The position numbers were made by a program, and so were the translations under genes. Below the pieces are notes generated by a model that did not search any database, had not been told where the DNA came from, and saw only the letters and a program-made list of their open reading frames with translations. Positions 22,411-34,316 of a stretch of DNA of 64,000 bases are shown piece after piece. Origin of the DNA: Stomoxys calcitrans (Eukaryota; Arthropoda; Insecta; Diptera; Muscidae); contig NC_081553.1 in assembly GCF_963082655.1 (NCBI RefSeq), forward strand, positions 124,702,578 to 124,766,577, read 5' to 3'. Numbering within the stretch: position 1 is the first letter of the stretch; each line of letters begins with the position of its first letter.

Positions 22411-23488
22411 ACAAGTAAAAGCGTGCTAAGTTGGAACTCCCCACCATAGATTCTGCTAAAAATTTATACAAAACAAATTTAGTTGAAGGCCATAATTTTA
22501 TTCTACATACCAAACTCCTGCCAAACCAGTAAATATAAAGCTTCTGGGAACCTAACAAGGACGATCAAGAGACCGGTTTACATGGGAGCCGATATAGCTA
22601 TAAACAGATTCGGACCGTACTTAACGCAGTTGTTGGAAGTCATAACAGAACACCACATGTAAAATTTCAGCCAAATCGGACAAAAATTGGGGCTTATAGG
22701 GATTCAAGAATTCAAATCGGGAGATCTATTTATATAGGAGCTATATCAGGTTATAAACTGATTTGACCTAAGCACAGTTGTTAGAAGTCGAAACAGAACA
22801 CCGTATGCAAAATTTAAGCCAAATCGGACAAAATTTGCGGCTTGTAAAGACTCAAAACTCAAATCTGGAGGTCGGTTTATATGGGAGATATATCAGGTTA
22901 TAGACCGATTTGGACAGTACTAGGCATAGTGTTTGGGAGTCAAAACAGAACACTACGTGCAAAATTTCGGCCAAGTCGGACCAAAATTGCGGCTAGTTAG
23001 GGCTGAAGAAGTCGAATCGGGAGATTTGTTTATTTGGGAGCTATATATAGACCGATTTGGACCGTACAAAACATAGATGCTAGAAGTCACAGCAGAAAAC
23101 TACGTGCAAAATTTAGCTAAATCGGACCAAAGTTGCGGCTCGTAAGGGGGAGATCAGGAGATCGGTTTGAATGGGAGCTTTATCACGTTTTAGACCGTTT
23201 TGGACAGTATGTTGGAAGTCATAACAGATGTTGGAAGTCATAACAGAACACTGTCTGCAAAATTTCAGCCAAATCGAGTAAAAATTGCGGGAGCTATATC
23301 AGGCTAGAGACCGATTTGGACCGTACTAGACAAAGTTGGAAGTCAGAACACTACGTGCAAAATTTCAGCTAAATCGAATAAATATTGCGGCTTCCAGGGG
23401 CTCAAAAAGTCCAATCGGGATATCGGTTTGCTTATAGAATTCAGTACCAAATCAGTGGACTGTGTTCACATTTTCTTCATCGCCAGTT
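22411..23488 (-). mobile_element. HINE subfamily E
   Basis: The left (3') end is ACAAGTAAAAGCGTGCTAAG followed by a degenerate hairpin and CCCCACCATAGATTCTGC. The interior has several units with GGGAGATCGGTTTATATGGG, CTATATCAGGTTATAGACCG and AAATCGGACAAAAATTGCGGCTTGTAAGG, a unit variant distinct from subfamilies A and B. The right terminal block with the GACGGACG core is missing. Confidence 0.65.
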
Positions 23489-23489
23489 T

Positions 23490-24121
23490 TTATACCCAAC
23501 ACCGAAGGAAGGGGGGTATATTCATTTTGTCATTCCGTTTGCAACACATCGAAATATCCATTACCGACCCTATAAAGTATATATATTCTTGATCAGCGTA
23601 AAAATCTAAGACAATCTAGCCATGACCGTCTGTCTGTTGCAATCACGCTACAGTCTTTAAAAATAGAGATATTGAGCTGAAACTTGCGCAGATTCTTTTT
23701 TTGTTCATAAGTAGGTTAAGTTCGGAGATAGGCTATATCGGACTATACCTTGATATAGCCCCCATATAGACCGGTCCGCTGATTTGGGGTCTTAGGAGGT
23801 CGGTTCAATTGGGTCTATAACCTTATATAGCTCCGGCATAAACCGATTTCCCGATTTGACTTCTTCAGCTCTTACAAGCCCCAATTTTTGTTCGATTTGG
23901 CTTAAATTTTGCGTGTAATGTTCTGTTATGACTTTCAACAACTGTACTAAGTAAAGTTCAAATCGGTCTATAGCCTGGTACAGCTAGTACGGTTCCTTGA
24001 AGCTTAAATTTTTGCTGGTGTGACAGAGGTTTGGTATGTAGTATAACATTATGCTCTTCAATTATCTTGGTGGGTTTCCAAGATTCGGCCCAGCCGAACT
24101 TAGCACGCTTTTTCTTGTTGT
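23490..24121 (+). mobile_element. Mosaic HINE: subfamily B 5' end, subfamily E 3' end
   Basis: The left end is TTTTATACCCAACACCGAAGG with the B-type core (GCAACACATCGAAATATCC, GACCCTATAAAGTATATATATTC). From about 23800 the units change to E type (GACTTCTTCAGCTCTTACAAG, AATTTTTGTTCGATTTGGC). The right end, GGTGGGTTTCCAAGATTCGG then CCCAGCCGAACTTAGCACGC, is an E-type 3' end like the one at 32030-32094. The copy is complete but its ends come from two subfamilies. Confidence 0.65.
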
Positions 24122-24985
24122 GCCCTCCACCATAGGATTGATGTATACTGATTGCGTCATTCCGTTTGTAACACCTTAAAATATTCGCCAAATATCCAAG
24201 AAAGTATATATATTCTTGATCGTCATGACAAGTTAAGTCGATCAGTCCGTCTGACTGTCTGTCGAAAGCACGCTAACTTTCGAAGGGGTAAAGCTAGGGG
24301 CTTAAAATTTTGCACAAATACTTTTTATTAGTGTAGGTCGGTTGGGATTGTCAATGGGCCATATCGGTCCATGTTTCGATATAACTGTTTTGCGCAATTC
24401 TTACCCGAATTGTCTGAAATTTTGCATAAAGTGTTTCGTTATGACTTGCAACAACTCTGCTTAGTATGGTTAAAACCGGTCCATAACCTGATATAGCTTA
24501 CACATAAACCGATCTCCCGGTTTTGAGCCCCTAACAGGGCGCAATTCTTATCCCAATTGGTGGTAAGCCTTACACAATAGCTTATACTGCAAATGCAAAT
24601 TTGCCCATGAACATTCCATTAAGGAACAGGGGCAAACTTCTCACATATCAATGAGTGCTGTCCGATTCAAGTTTTAAGCTCAATGATAAGGGACACCTCT
24701 TTGTGGAAAAGTTTTTTCATGGCTGCCATACCAAATGGTACAGTACCTCCCAAATGACGCCAGCATTAGGAGGGGATAACCAACGATGAAAATTGTCATG
24801 ATTCTCTCGCCAGGATTCGAACCAAGGCGTTCAGCGTCATAGGCGAACATCTGCGTTACGGCGGCCTTATACGGTGATTTATACTATGGTTTCCAAAATT
24901 CAGTTCAATTATGGCCCGAATCGGACCATAACTTGATATAGCTCCAATAGAACAGCCATTCTTATCCATTTGTTTTTTGTTTGCC
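24122..24985 (+). mobile_element. HINE subfamily A, 3' truncated, with a SINE inside
   Basis: It starts GCCCTCCACCATAGGATTG directly after the preceding element's CTTGTT end. The core is AAAGTATATATATTCTTGATCGTCATGAC with GTCCGTCTGACTGTCTGTCG, then units of A type. A SINE splits it at 24588-24865. The remaining right part ends at ATTTGTTTTTTGTTTGCCTAAAA without a hairpin, where a B element in the opposite orientation begins. Confidence 0.7.
24588..24865 (-). mobile_element. tRNA-derived SINE with 7-bp TSD
   Basis: The minus-strand copy has head (GGCCGCCGTAACGCAGATG on the minus strand), B box (GGTTCGAATCC) and body; the 3' tail reads TGCAAATGCAAATTTGCCC on the plus strand. CTTATAC flanks it at 24581-24587 and 24866-24872, a likely target-site duplication. 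Part of the A-box region (about 10 nt) is deleted. Confidence 0.8.
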
Positions 24986-26344
24986 TAAAAAATATTGGTC
25001 TTAAAAATAAACCGACCTGAACCATATACGACACGTATGTCGAGAAGCCTAACATGAGTCACTTTGTCAAATTTCAGTGAAATCGGATTATAAATGCGCC
25101 TTTTATGGGACCAAGACTTTAAATCGAGATATCGGTCTATATGGCAGCTATATCCAAATCTGGAACGATCTGTGTCATATTGTAGAAGTATGTCGAGTGG
25201 CTTAACACAACTCACTTTCCCAAATTTCGGCGACATCGGACAATAAATGCGTCTCTTATTTGCCCAAAACCTTAAATCGAAAGATCGGTCTATATGGCAG
25301 CTATGTCCAAATCTGGACCGATTTGAGAAATATCGAAATATCGAAGAGCCTAACACAACTCACTGTCCCAAATTTCGGCGAAATCGGATAATAAATGCGC
25401 CTTTTATGGGCCCAAAACCTTAAATCGAGAGATCGGTCTATATGGCAGCTATATCCAAATCTGGAGCGATTTGTGCCATATTGCAGAGCTATTTCGTGGG
25501 TCTTAACTTAACTCACTGTCCCAAATTTCGGCGACATCGGACAATAAATACGCCTTTTATGGACCCAAAACCTTAAATCGAGAGATCGGTCTAAATTTTA
25601 GCTATATCCAAATCTTGACCGATCTGGGCCAAATTGAGGAAGGATGTCAAAGGGTCTAACACAACTTACTGTCCCAAATCCTGGCTACATCGGACAATAA
25701 ATGTGGCTTTTATGGACCTAAAACCTTAAATTGGGAGATCGGTCTATATGGCAGCTTTGTCCAAATCTGGGCCGATCTCGGCCAAATTGATGAAGGATTT
25801 CGAAGGGCCTAACACAACTCACTGTCCCAAATTTCAGCAAAATCGGATAAGAAATGTGGCTTTTATGGAACTAAAACCCTAAATCGGCGGATCGGTTTAT
25901 ATGGCAGCTATATCCAAATCTGGACCGATCTTGCCCAAATTGATGAAGGATTTCGAAGGGTAGGCCCTTCACACAACTCCTTGTCCCAAATTTCAGCAAA
26001 ATCGGATAATAAATGTGGCTATTATGGGCCTTAGATCGTAAATCGGCAGATCGGTCTATATGGGGGCTATAGGGCTATATGAAGATATAGTCCGATTAGC
26101 CCATCTTCGAACTTAACCTGCTTATGGACAAAAAAATTATCTGTTCAAAGTTTCAGCTAATTTTAAAGACTGTAGCGTGATTTCAACAGACAGAAGGACA
26201 GACGGACCGACATGGCTATATGGTCTTAGATTTTTTACATTGATCAATAATATATATACTTTATAGGGTCGAAAATGGATACTTCGATGTATTGCAAACG
26301 GAATGACAAAATGAATATACCCCATCCTTCGGTGGTGGGTATAA
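24986..26344 (-). mobile_element. HINE subfamily B, hairpin end missing
   Basis: About seven units of about 152-153 bp repeat CGAGAGATCGGTCTATATGGCAGC..., CACAACTCACTGTCCCAAATTTC and CGGACAATAAATGCG. The right part has ACAGACGGACCGACATGG, AATATATATACTTTATAGGG and ends CCTTCGGTGGTGGGTATA. The left hairpin end is absent. The minus-strand ORF at 24985-25356 is repeat-encoded. Confidence 0.75.
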
Positions 26345-27285
26345 TAAGTAAAAGCGTGGTAAGTTCGGCCGGACCAAATCTTGGGTAGCATTTGCCATCT
26401 TTTTTGACTGGTACTGCTTTGTAGGCATACAAAGCTTATGGAGCTTCTCGTGCCATACTTGGTTTGGATAAAAGACCACAGTAGAATTCACTGTGCAAAA
26501 TTTCACTGAGCACTCATAAAGAAAAATTGGGAGTTCAGTTCGTATGGGAGCTATATCAGGTTATAGAACAGCGCCCTCTAGGGGTAAAATGCAAATATTG
26601 CCCATGAACATTCGACTAAGGAACAGGGGCAAATTTCTAACATATCAATGAGTGCAGTCCGATTCAAGTTTTAAACTCAATGATAAGGGGCCTCCTTTTT
26701 ATAGCCGAGTCCGAACGGTGCCGCAGTGCAACACCTCTTTGGAGAGAATTTTTACATGGCATAGTACCTCACAAATGCTGCCAGCATTAGGAGAGGAAAA
26801 CCACCGTTGACATTTTTTTTTGTTGGTCTCGCCAGGATTCGAACCCAGGCGTTCAGCGTCATAGGCGGACATGCTAACCTCTGCGCTACGGTGGCCTCTC
26901 TAGGGGTTCAAGAAGTAAAAGTAGGAGATTGGTTTTTATAAGAGCTATTATCAGGTTTTAAAACGTTTCGCACCATACTTGATGCATTAGTTGAATGTCC
27001 TTAACAAAGTCTCAGTACAAAATTTCAGCCAAATCGGATAATAATTACGCCCTCTATAGGCTCAATGGGATCTATATCTATATCATATATCATATGGGAT
27101 CTATATCATGATTTGATACACATCTGTTGAAAGCCATTGAAAAGTCTCAGTACAAAATTTCAGACAAATCAGATAATAATTGCGCCCTCTAGAAGCTGAG
27201 GAATCAAGAAAATTTATATACTTTGTTCGGTCTCAGATTTTTATCTCGATGAGTTACAAACGAAATGACGACGACGATTTTATTA
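26345..27285 (-). mobile_element. HINE subfamily A/E, with a SINE inside
   Basis: It begins immediately after the previous element: AGTAAAAGCGTGGTAAGTTC, hairpin remnant GGCCGGACC. Units with GGGAGCTATATCAGGTTATAG and GCGCCCTCTAGGGG follow, with a SINE at 26586-26897. It ends in a weak core (TTATATACTTTGTTCGGTCTC, ACAAACGAAATGACGACG). Confidence 0.65.
26586..26897 (-). mobile_element. tRNA-derived SINE with 10-bp TSD
   Basis: This is a nearly full-length minus-strand copy: head GGCCACCGTAGCGCAGAGG, B box GGTTCGAATCC, body, and tail (AAATGCAAATATTGCCC on the plus strand). CTCTAGGGGT occurs at 26576-26585 and 26898-26907, so it inserted into the unit phrase GCGCCCTCTAGGGGCTCAAG of the surrounding HINE and duplicated 10 bp. 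Confidence 0.9.
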
Positions 27286-28552
27286 AAAATAAAATTGTTC
27301 TAGGGAACTTATAAGTCAGCAGTGGCTTTCTGTCATAATGTTCCTAGTCGTTCTGGTTTATACATTGTCATTTGCACATCGATTGCATGGTCATCCTTCC
27401 CCATTTTGAATGTATAACTTGAACACTCACCCTCGGACATGACCATAGACATAATACAACACAACACTCGTTGTTATGGCATAAACTATGGCTAAAAATA
27501 CCGGTTCACACGGAAAATGTACTCGTTTCCGCGAGGAAATCAACTCACAAATATATATTACAACGAGGATAAAGCCAGCAAACAAAAAAAAAAAAACAAA
27601 AACATAAAGAGCACATTATAAATATTTAACTTACTGGCAAATTGTGACGCTGCTATTTATGGCAAAGAACAAAAAATTCTTCAATACAATGGCCAAAGGG
27701 ATTTATTAATTTTTTTTTTTTATTTCGTTCCTTTTTTGGGAAAACGTGTTACGTGTTTATTTTTCCCCCTTTTTAAGAACCAACAAAGTATCACTTTTGT
27801 CGAAAGCTGAATTTAAAATATTTTCCAACAACACCAAGCACAAAACACCACAAGGATTTCGATTTTTGTTTAGGTTGATATGTATGGTTTCAATTCACCA
27901 TCTATGTGAAGAGATTTAATTTTTTTGAGCCCAATTAATGGCCTTTGCGTTATTTTATGTAACACAGGAAACACTTTTGCCAATCAATAATTTTTTTCTG
28001 TGGTTTCTAGCCACAAATAGTCGGCTTTTGTTTTCTTTTTCTTATTTGCAGGGATTCTTGTAAACACTTTTTAAAATCCTTTCATTTGTTATTCTTTTTT
28101 AGGCTTTCTTTTAGCGCTATATTTTTCCACACGCTCAAGCACAAAAGGAAATTGAGGATAACCAGAGCTAGTCAAAGCTGTCCTTTTCTGTCAATAACCT
28201 TTTGGTGATGGGCGAAAAGGGTGTTTTTCACATGTGAGAACACTCTCGTGTTGGCGGTAGGTCATTTCTGACGGTTGCTAGAAGCGGAAGCTTTCACCAA
28301 AGTTGACGCCATAAAGCTTAAAAGTTGTTCAGTATTTTTGTGTGTTACATGCCACAAAAATTACAGCATAATGCAATTTTAGCGTTTTCCAAGTACTTGG
28401 CAAAGAAAATTATTCAAAATAAGCATCAAAAACGTCAGAAAGTGTGGTCCTGTTCTCCACCATGATATCGGGTATTTTTTCAGACGTATTCCTTTCAAGA
28501 ACACATAAAACACATTTGAACAGATATTTTTTTAAGTTTTCTTTATTGTAAA
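27286..28552. other. Single-copy-looking region, nothing recognised
   Basis: No element unit, no long ORF and no domain were seen. The sequence is AT-rich with short A and T tracts (about 27588-27599, 27711-27720). Confidence 0.5.
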
Positions 28553-28660
28553 CTAGCTGGACTGGGCCCGCTCCGCTGCGCCTTCTTTTACTTTATATGG
28601 AACATAATTATCATTTGAATATTCATTTTTGACAATTAAAGAGCTTTGAGTGAAATACCA

Positions 28661-28965
28661 ATAAATACAAATTTGCCCATGAACATTCCACTTAGGAACA
28701 GGGGCAAACTTCTCACATATCAATGAGTGCAGTCCGATTCAAGCTTAAGCTCAATGATAAGGTGTCTCCTTTTTATAGCCGAGTCCGAACGGCGTGCCGC
28801 AGTGCGCACTTCTTTGGAGAGAAGTTTTACATGGCATAGTACCTCACAAATGTTGCCAGCATTAGGAGAGGAAAACCAACGCTGAAAATTTTTTCTAATG
28901 GTCTCGCTAGGATTCGAACCCAGGCGTTCAGCGTCAGAGACGGACATTTCTGCTCTATGGTGGCC
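28661..28965 (-). mobile_element. tRNA-derived SINE with 15-bp TSD
   Basis: TTGAGTGAAATACCA occurs at 28646-28660 and again at 28966-28980, a perfect 15-bp target-site duplication. The copy has B box and body, but part of the A-box region is lost (CGGACATTTCTGCTCTATGG on the plus strand). The tail is ATAAATACAAATTTGCCC. Confidence 0.9.
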
Positions 28966-29788
28966 TTGAGTGAAATACCATGCTTCGAAAATAGTATGTG
29001 TATATAGCTTGAGGGACAGTGTACCAATATAAATGCCTTTATCTGACTTCCACAAGATCATTATTCGTTTATGAATTCGCTCGGAGGGTTTATGGTCATT
29101 TAAGTTTGGATGTTAAATACTTATTTTAGCTTAAAAGGTTTTATTGGAGCCCGATATTCTCTTATGGATTTTGGTAGTGGGAAGTGCCCCATGGTGGTGG
29201 ATGGTGGGTTAAGGGGTGGTGTGGACCCCCAGTAACGTGGTCCCGCAAGTGGGTATGAATTTCGTGCCCTAATCCAAATACCTTTCATTTGAGCCCCAAA
29301 TTGACAAGATCGGTAGATATGTATGTCCAATTTAGGGATGTTTAGTGAGGTGAGGTGGTTCCCCAGACACTTAGCCCTGAAAAAATATTACCATCGTGCT
29401 CTACCCTCAAAAACCATTTTTTAAACCCCATATTGCCATTGGTTTAAGGGGAGTTTAAGGGATGAGGCGTCCCCCAGACGCTTGTTCCCAAATTGTTTAT
29501 AAAATTCATTTCTAAATCTCAAATATCATTCATTTGAGCCACATATTACCATAGTCGTTAAATTTTTACTATTTGGGGGGTGTTTTGGGCGAAGGGGCGG
29601 TGCCCCAAATACATGGTCCCACTTTTACATATCAGATTCGCATTATACTCTCAAATACGTTTATTTGAGCCCCATATTACGTCAGTCAGTAAATTGCTGT
29701 TTGCGGGTTGTTTTTGGGGAAAGGGTAGACACCCAGAAAATTGGTTCCGAAAGTGGGTATCAATAACTTTCACTTCAGCCCCACATTG

Positions 29789-30108
29789 ACAAATGCAAAT
29801 TTGCAAATTTTGCCCATGAACATTCCACTTAGGAACAGGGGCAAACTTCTCACATATCAATGAGTGCAGTCCGATTCAAGTTTAAGCTCAATGATAAGGG
29901 GCCTCCTTTTTATAGCCGAGTCCGAATGGCGTGCCGTAGTGCGACACCTCTTTGGAGAGAAGTTTTACATGGCATAGTACTTCACAAATGTTGTATGCAT
30001 TAGGAGGGGTAAGCCACCGCTGAAATTTTTTCTGATGGTCTCGCCAGGATTCGAACCCAGGTTTTCAGCGTCATAGGCGGATATGCTAACCTCTGCGCTA
30101 CGGTGGCC
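29789..30108 (-). mobile_element. tRNA-derived SINE, best full-length copy, 11-bp TSD
   Basis: Read on the minus strand it starts GGCCACCGTAGCGCAGAGG (A box), has GGTTCGAATCC (a consensus B box) about 50 nt on, then a body of about 230 nt and a tail of TTTGCA-like units. A and B boxes form an internal RNA polymerase III promoter, so the element is a tRNA-derived SINE that would be mobilised by a LINE partner. GCCCCACATTG flanks it at 29778-29788 and 30109-30119. I cannot assign the parent tRNA. Confidence 0.9.
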
Positions 30109-31333
30109 GCCCCACATTGTCATGGTCGGTAAATATGTCCGATTTAGAGGTGCTTTGGGGAGTGAGGTGGTCTCCCAAACACTTAGCCATTCAAATATAT
30201 CAGCATCTTGGTCTACTCTCAAATATCATTTATTTGAACCCCATATTGCCATTGGCCTTAAAATTGGATATCAAATACATTTGCTAATCTCAAGTACCTT
30301 TTATTTAAACCCCTTACTGCAAAAGTCAGCAAATATGTCCGGTTTGGGGTATGGTTCCGAAAAACTATCAATGTCGAGCTCCACTCTCTTTAAGACCCAA
30401 ATTGTCATGGTGAGCAAATATATCCTATTTGCGGGTGGGACGTCGGTTATACAGTTGGTCTCGAATGTTCATATCACATTCGCAGTCTACTCCCAATTAT
30501 CGTTCATTTGAGCCCCATATTTTCATAGACGAGAAACCTGACCGTTTTGGGGACTTTTTTGAGGGATGGAACAGCCACTCAGTGACTTGGCCCTGAAAAT
30601 ATGTATCACATTCTTGATCTACTCTAAAATACCTCTTATTATATGGGGTTGGGTGGCTCATAAATACTTTCTCCCGAATATTGATATCAGATTCATGCTT
30701 TACTCCCAATGACTTTTCATTTGAGCCCCATATTGCTATTGTCGTAAATTTGTTCCCTTTGGGGGGTGTTTTGGGGAAGTGGTGGACCCCCAGAAACTTG
30801 GTCCCACATTTGGATATCAAATTCATAATTTACTCGCAAATACCAGGCATTTGAGTCCCATATTGTCATTGTCAGGTTGGGGTGGTCCCCCTAACACTTG
30901 GTCCGACAATTGGATATCAGATACGTTTTCTACTCATAAATACCTTTCATTTGAGTCCCATATTGTTATGATTGGACTATATATATATTTGGTAGGTTTT
31001 GGGGATGGGCCGGCCCCCTAGGTACCCCATCCGAAATTTGAATACCAAATTTTTGCTTGTAGGTTACTATAAGAGGGCACACAGAATTTCGATTAAATCG
31101 CACCACCCATCACCGCGATTTGGCGTTTCTGCAAATTAGGGTAAGGCGGAGGGTCCGCCTCCCTTCCGATAGCAAGAAATGTAGTACCACGGGATCATTA
31201 TGCACCATCTGTGAAAATTTGAAGAAATTCGGTTCAGCCGTTTCTTAGTCTATTGGGAACACACAACCAAACAAACACAAATTGATTGATATATAAAGAT
31301 AAGTGTCCAAGATAATAAATTTTTTGAATAAGT

Positions 31334-32094
31334 TTTTATATCTACCACCATAGATGGGTAGGAATGTAGTCATTCCGTTTGTAACACCTCTAAATATTCG
31401 TCTAAGACCCCATAAAGTATATATTTACATTCTTGATCGCCTTGACGTTCTAATTCGAAATAGCCATGTCAGTACGTCTGTCGAAATCATGATAGCGGTC
31501 GAACGCGTACAGCTAGCCGCTTGAAATTTTGCGCAGATACTTAACATTGATGTAGGTCATTGGAGGTTTCAAATGGGCCAGATCAGTTCAGATTTAGATA
31601 TAGCTCCCATATAAACCGATTCCCCGATTTGACTTCTCAAGCCCCTGGAAGCCGCAATTTTTGTTCGATTTGGCTGAAATTTTGCATGTGGTATTCTGTT
31701 ATTACTTCCAGCATTTGTGTTAAGTACGGTCCGAGTTGGCCTATAACCTGCTAAATAGCTCCAATATAAACTGATCGCCCGATTTGACTTCTTGAGTCCT
31801 TACAAGCCCCAATTTTTGTCCGATTTGGCTGAAATTTGGCCAAATACTGTTCAAATCAGTCCATACGCTGCTATAGCTGCCATGTAAACCGATCTCCCGA
31901 TTTGACATCTTTAGCCCTTGAAATCCCTAGTCGTTCTGTTATGACTTCCAAAAACTATGCCAAGTACGGTCAAAAAATCATAAAATTATGCCTCTCAACA
32001 AAATTAATTTTGCAGAAAATTTTAACAGAATCCATGGTGGTGGGTTCCCAAGATTCGGCTCAACCGAACTTAGCACGCTTTTACATGTCTATTT
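31334..32094 (+). mobile_element. Complete mosaic HINE (A-like 5' end, E 3' end)
   Basis: The left end is TTATATCTACCACCATAGATG. The core is CCCATAAAGTATATATTTAC with GTCTGTCGAAATC. Units contain TAGCTCCCATATAAACCGAT. The right end is CCATGGTGGTGGGTTCCC, then hairpin TTCGGCTCAACCGAA and TTAGCACGCTTTTAC. Both ends are present. Confidence 0.7.
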
Positions 32095-32327
32095 TCCACC
32101 AGTTTTTGTAGCACTTTGGGCTGTATGTTAGCAATAAGTTCATTCATAACGAGTAAATCAATTAATTAGGTCACCCCGGTAACCGAATTGGTAGCGTGGT
32201 CGTATGTATCTGTAGCCACTGTGGTATGGACTAAGATAGACTCCTTTGTACATGTTATTGCTCTGTTATAACACATGTTAGTGTGTTCATGACAGCTATG
32301 GCTACTTGTTTCTATATTAAATGAAAA
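32095..32327. other. Spacer with weak tRNA-like text
   Basis: CACCCCGGTAACCGAATTGG and TAGCGTGG near 32173-32202 resemble the 5' half of a tRNA, but no B box follows, so no tRNA gene or SINE is called. Confidence 0.4.
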
Positions 32328-33332
32328 ACAAGTAAGAGCGTGCTAAGTTCGGCCAGCGTAATCTTATATACCCTCCACCATGGATCGCATTTGTCGAGTT
32401 CCTTTCCCGGCATCTCTTCTTAGGCAAAAAAGGTTATAAGAAAAGATTTGCTCTGGTGTTAGAACGATATCAAGATGTGGCCCGGTTTGGACCACAATTA
32501 AACAATATGTTGGAGACCTGTGTAAAATTCCATCTAATTCGAATAAGAATTGCGCCTTTTGGGGGCTCAAGAAGTAAAATAGAGAGATCGATTTATATGG
32601 GAGCTGTATCAGGCTATAGACCGATTCAGACCATAATAAACACGTATGTTGATGGTCATGAGAGGATCAGTCGTACAAAATTTTAGGCAAATCGGATAAT
32701 AATTGCGACCTGTAGAGGCTCAAGAAGTCAAGATCCCAGATCGGTTATATGGCAGCTATATCAGGTTATGAACCGATTTGAACCTAATTGGGCGCAGTTG
32801 TTGGATATCATAACAAAATACTTCGTGCAAAAATTCATTCAAATCGGATAAGAATTGCGCCCTCTAGAGGCTCAAGAAGTCAAGACCCAAGATCGGTTTA
32901 TATGACAGCTATATCAGGTTATGGACCGATTTGAACCATACCTAGCACAGTTGTTGGATATCATAACAAAACACGTCGTGCAAAATTTCATTCTAATCGG
33001 ATAAGAATTGCGCGCTCTAGAGGCTCAAGAAGTCAAGAACCAAGATCGGTTTATATGGCAGCTTTATCAAACCATGGACCGATATGGCGCATTTACAATA
33101 CCAACCGACCTACACTAGTAAGAAGTATTTGTGCAAAATTTTAAGCGGCTAGCTACTCCTTCGGAAGTTAGCGTGCTTTCGACAGACAGACGGACGGGCA
33201 TGGCTAGATCGACATAAAATGTCGCAACGATCAAGAATATGTATACTTTATGGGGTCTCAGACGAATATTTCGAGTAGTTACAAGCAGAATGACGAAATT
33301 AGTATACCCCCCATCCTATGCTGGAGGGTATA
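32328..33332 (-). mobile_element. Complete HINE subfamily A (first of a head-to-tail pair)
   Basis: The left (3') end is ACAAGTAAGAGCGTGCTAAG followed by TATACCCTCCACCATGG. Units of about 153 bp carry AGATCGGTTTATATGGCAGC, GGTTATGGACCGATTTGAAC, GCACAGTTGTTGGATATC and AAGAATTGCGCCCTCTAGAGG. The right part has GACAGACAGACGGACGG, AAGAATATGTATACTTTATG and CTATGCTGGAGGGTATA. The next element begins 1-2 bases later. Confidence 0.8.
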
Positions 33333-34316
33333 ACAAGTAAGACCGTGCTAAGTTCGGTCGGCCGAATCTTATATACCCTCCACCATGGATCGCATTTGTC
33401 GAGTTCTATGCGCGGTATCTCTTTTTAGGCAAACAAAGAATATTGAATAAAAACTGTAATGCTATTGGAGCTATATCAAGTTATAGTCCGATTCGGATCA
33501 TAAATGAATGCTGAACATTATAGAAGCCATTTTGTAATATTTCCGTTCATTCGGATAAGAATTGCCCCTTGTGGGGGCTCAAGAATCAAAATCGGGAGAT
33601 CGGTTTATATGGGAGCTGTATCAAACTATTGATCGATTCAGACCATATTAGACACGTATGTTGAAGGTCACGAGAGAAGCCGTTATACAAAATTTCTGCC
33701 AAATCGGATGAGAATTGCGCCCTCTAGAGGCTCAAGAAGTCAAGATGCAAGATCGGTTTATATGACAGCTATATCAGGTGATGTACCGATTTACACCATA
33801 CTTGGCACAGTTGTTGGAAGTCATAACAGAACACCTCATGCAAAATTTCAGCAAAATCGGATGGTAATTGTTCGCTCTAGTGGCTCAGGAGGTCAAGATC
33901 CAAGATCGGTTTATATGGCAGCTATACCAGCCTATTAACCGATTTTAATCGTACTTAGCACAGTTGTTGGAAGTAATACCAAAATACTACGTTCAAAATT
34001 TCAGTCAAATCGGATAAGATTTGCGCCCTGTATCAGTACATGGACCGATTTGGCCCATTTACAATCCCAAACGACTTACAACAACAAAAAGTATTTGTGC
34101 AAAATTTCAAGCGGCAAGCTTTACTATTCCGAAAGTTAGCGTACTTTCGACAGACAGACAGACGGACGGACGGGCGGACTAGATGGCTAGATCGACTTAA
34201 AATGACATGACGATCAACAATATATATACTTTATGTGGTCTCAGACGCATATTTCGAGGTGTTACAAACAGAATGACGAAATTAGTATACTCCCATCCTA
34301 TGGTGGAGGGTATTAC
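33333..34316 (-). mobile_element. Complete HINE subfamily A (second of a head-to-tail pair)
   Basis: The subterminal inverted repeats are clear: TATACCCTCCACCAT at 33372-33386 and ATGGTGGAGGGTA at 34300-34312 (13 bp matching). A hairpin remnant (TTCGGTCGGCCGAA) lies near the left end. The interior has the 153-bp units, a GACAGACAGACGGACGGACGG stretch and AACAATATATATACTTTATG. The start CAAGTAAG follows the preceding element almost without spacer. Confidence 0.85.

Larger units (their letters stand above)
28553..31299 (-). mobile_element. Helitron with canonical ends carrying two SINEs (copy H3)
   Basis: On the minus strand it starts TCTTTATATATCAATC after an A (base 31300) and ends GGGCCCAGTCCAGCTAG before a T (base 28552), again the TC...CTAG, A/T-insertion pattern. 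Units of about 130 bp contain TTCATTTGAGCCCCATATT and GGGGGTGTTTTGGGG on the plus strand. Two SINEs (28661-28965, 29789-30108) interrupt it; without them the element is about 2.1 kb. It encodes no protein. Confidence 0.8.

Noticed and set aside
30050..30108. Functional tRNA gene
   Set aside because: A and B boxes are present, but the same head is followed by a common body and tail in many dispersed copies with TSDs, so it is a SINE.
30083..30511. 142-residue plus-strand ORF
   Set aside because: It runs across a SINE boundary into Helitron minisatellite units, so it is a repeat by-product.
32160..32230. tRNA gene or second SINE head
   Set aside because: The A-box-like text is not followed by a B box, and no cloverleaf can be drawn with confidence.
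32328..34316. CRISPR-like array
   Set aside because: The repeats are tandem units of about 153 bp in a eukaryotic transposon, without short repeats separated by unique spacers.
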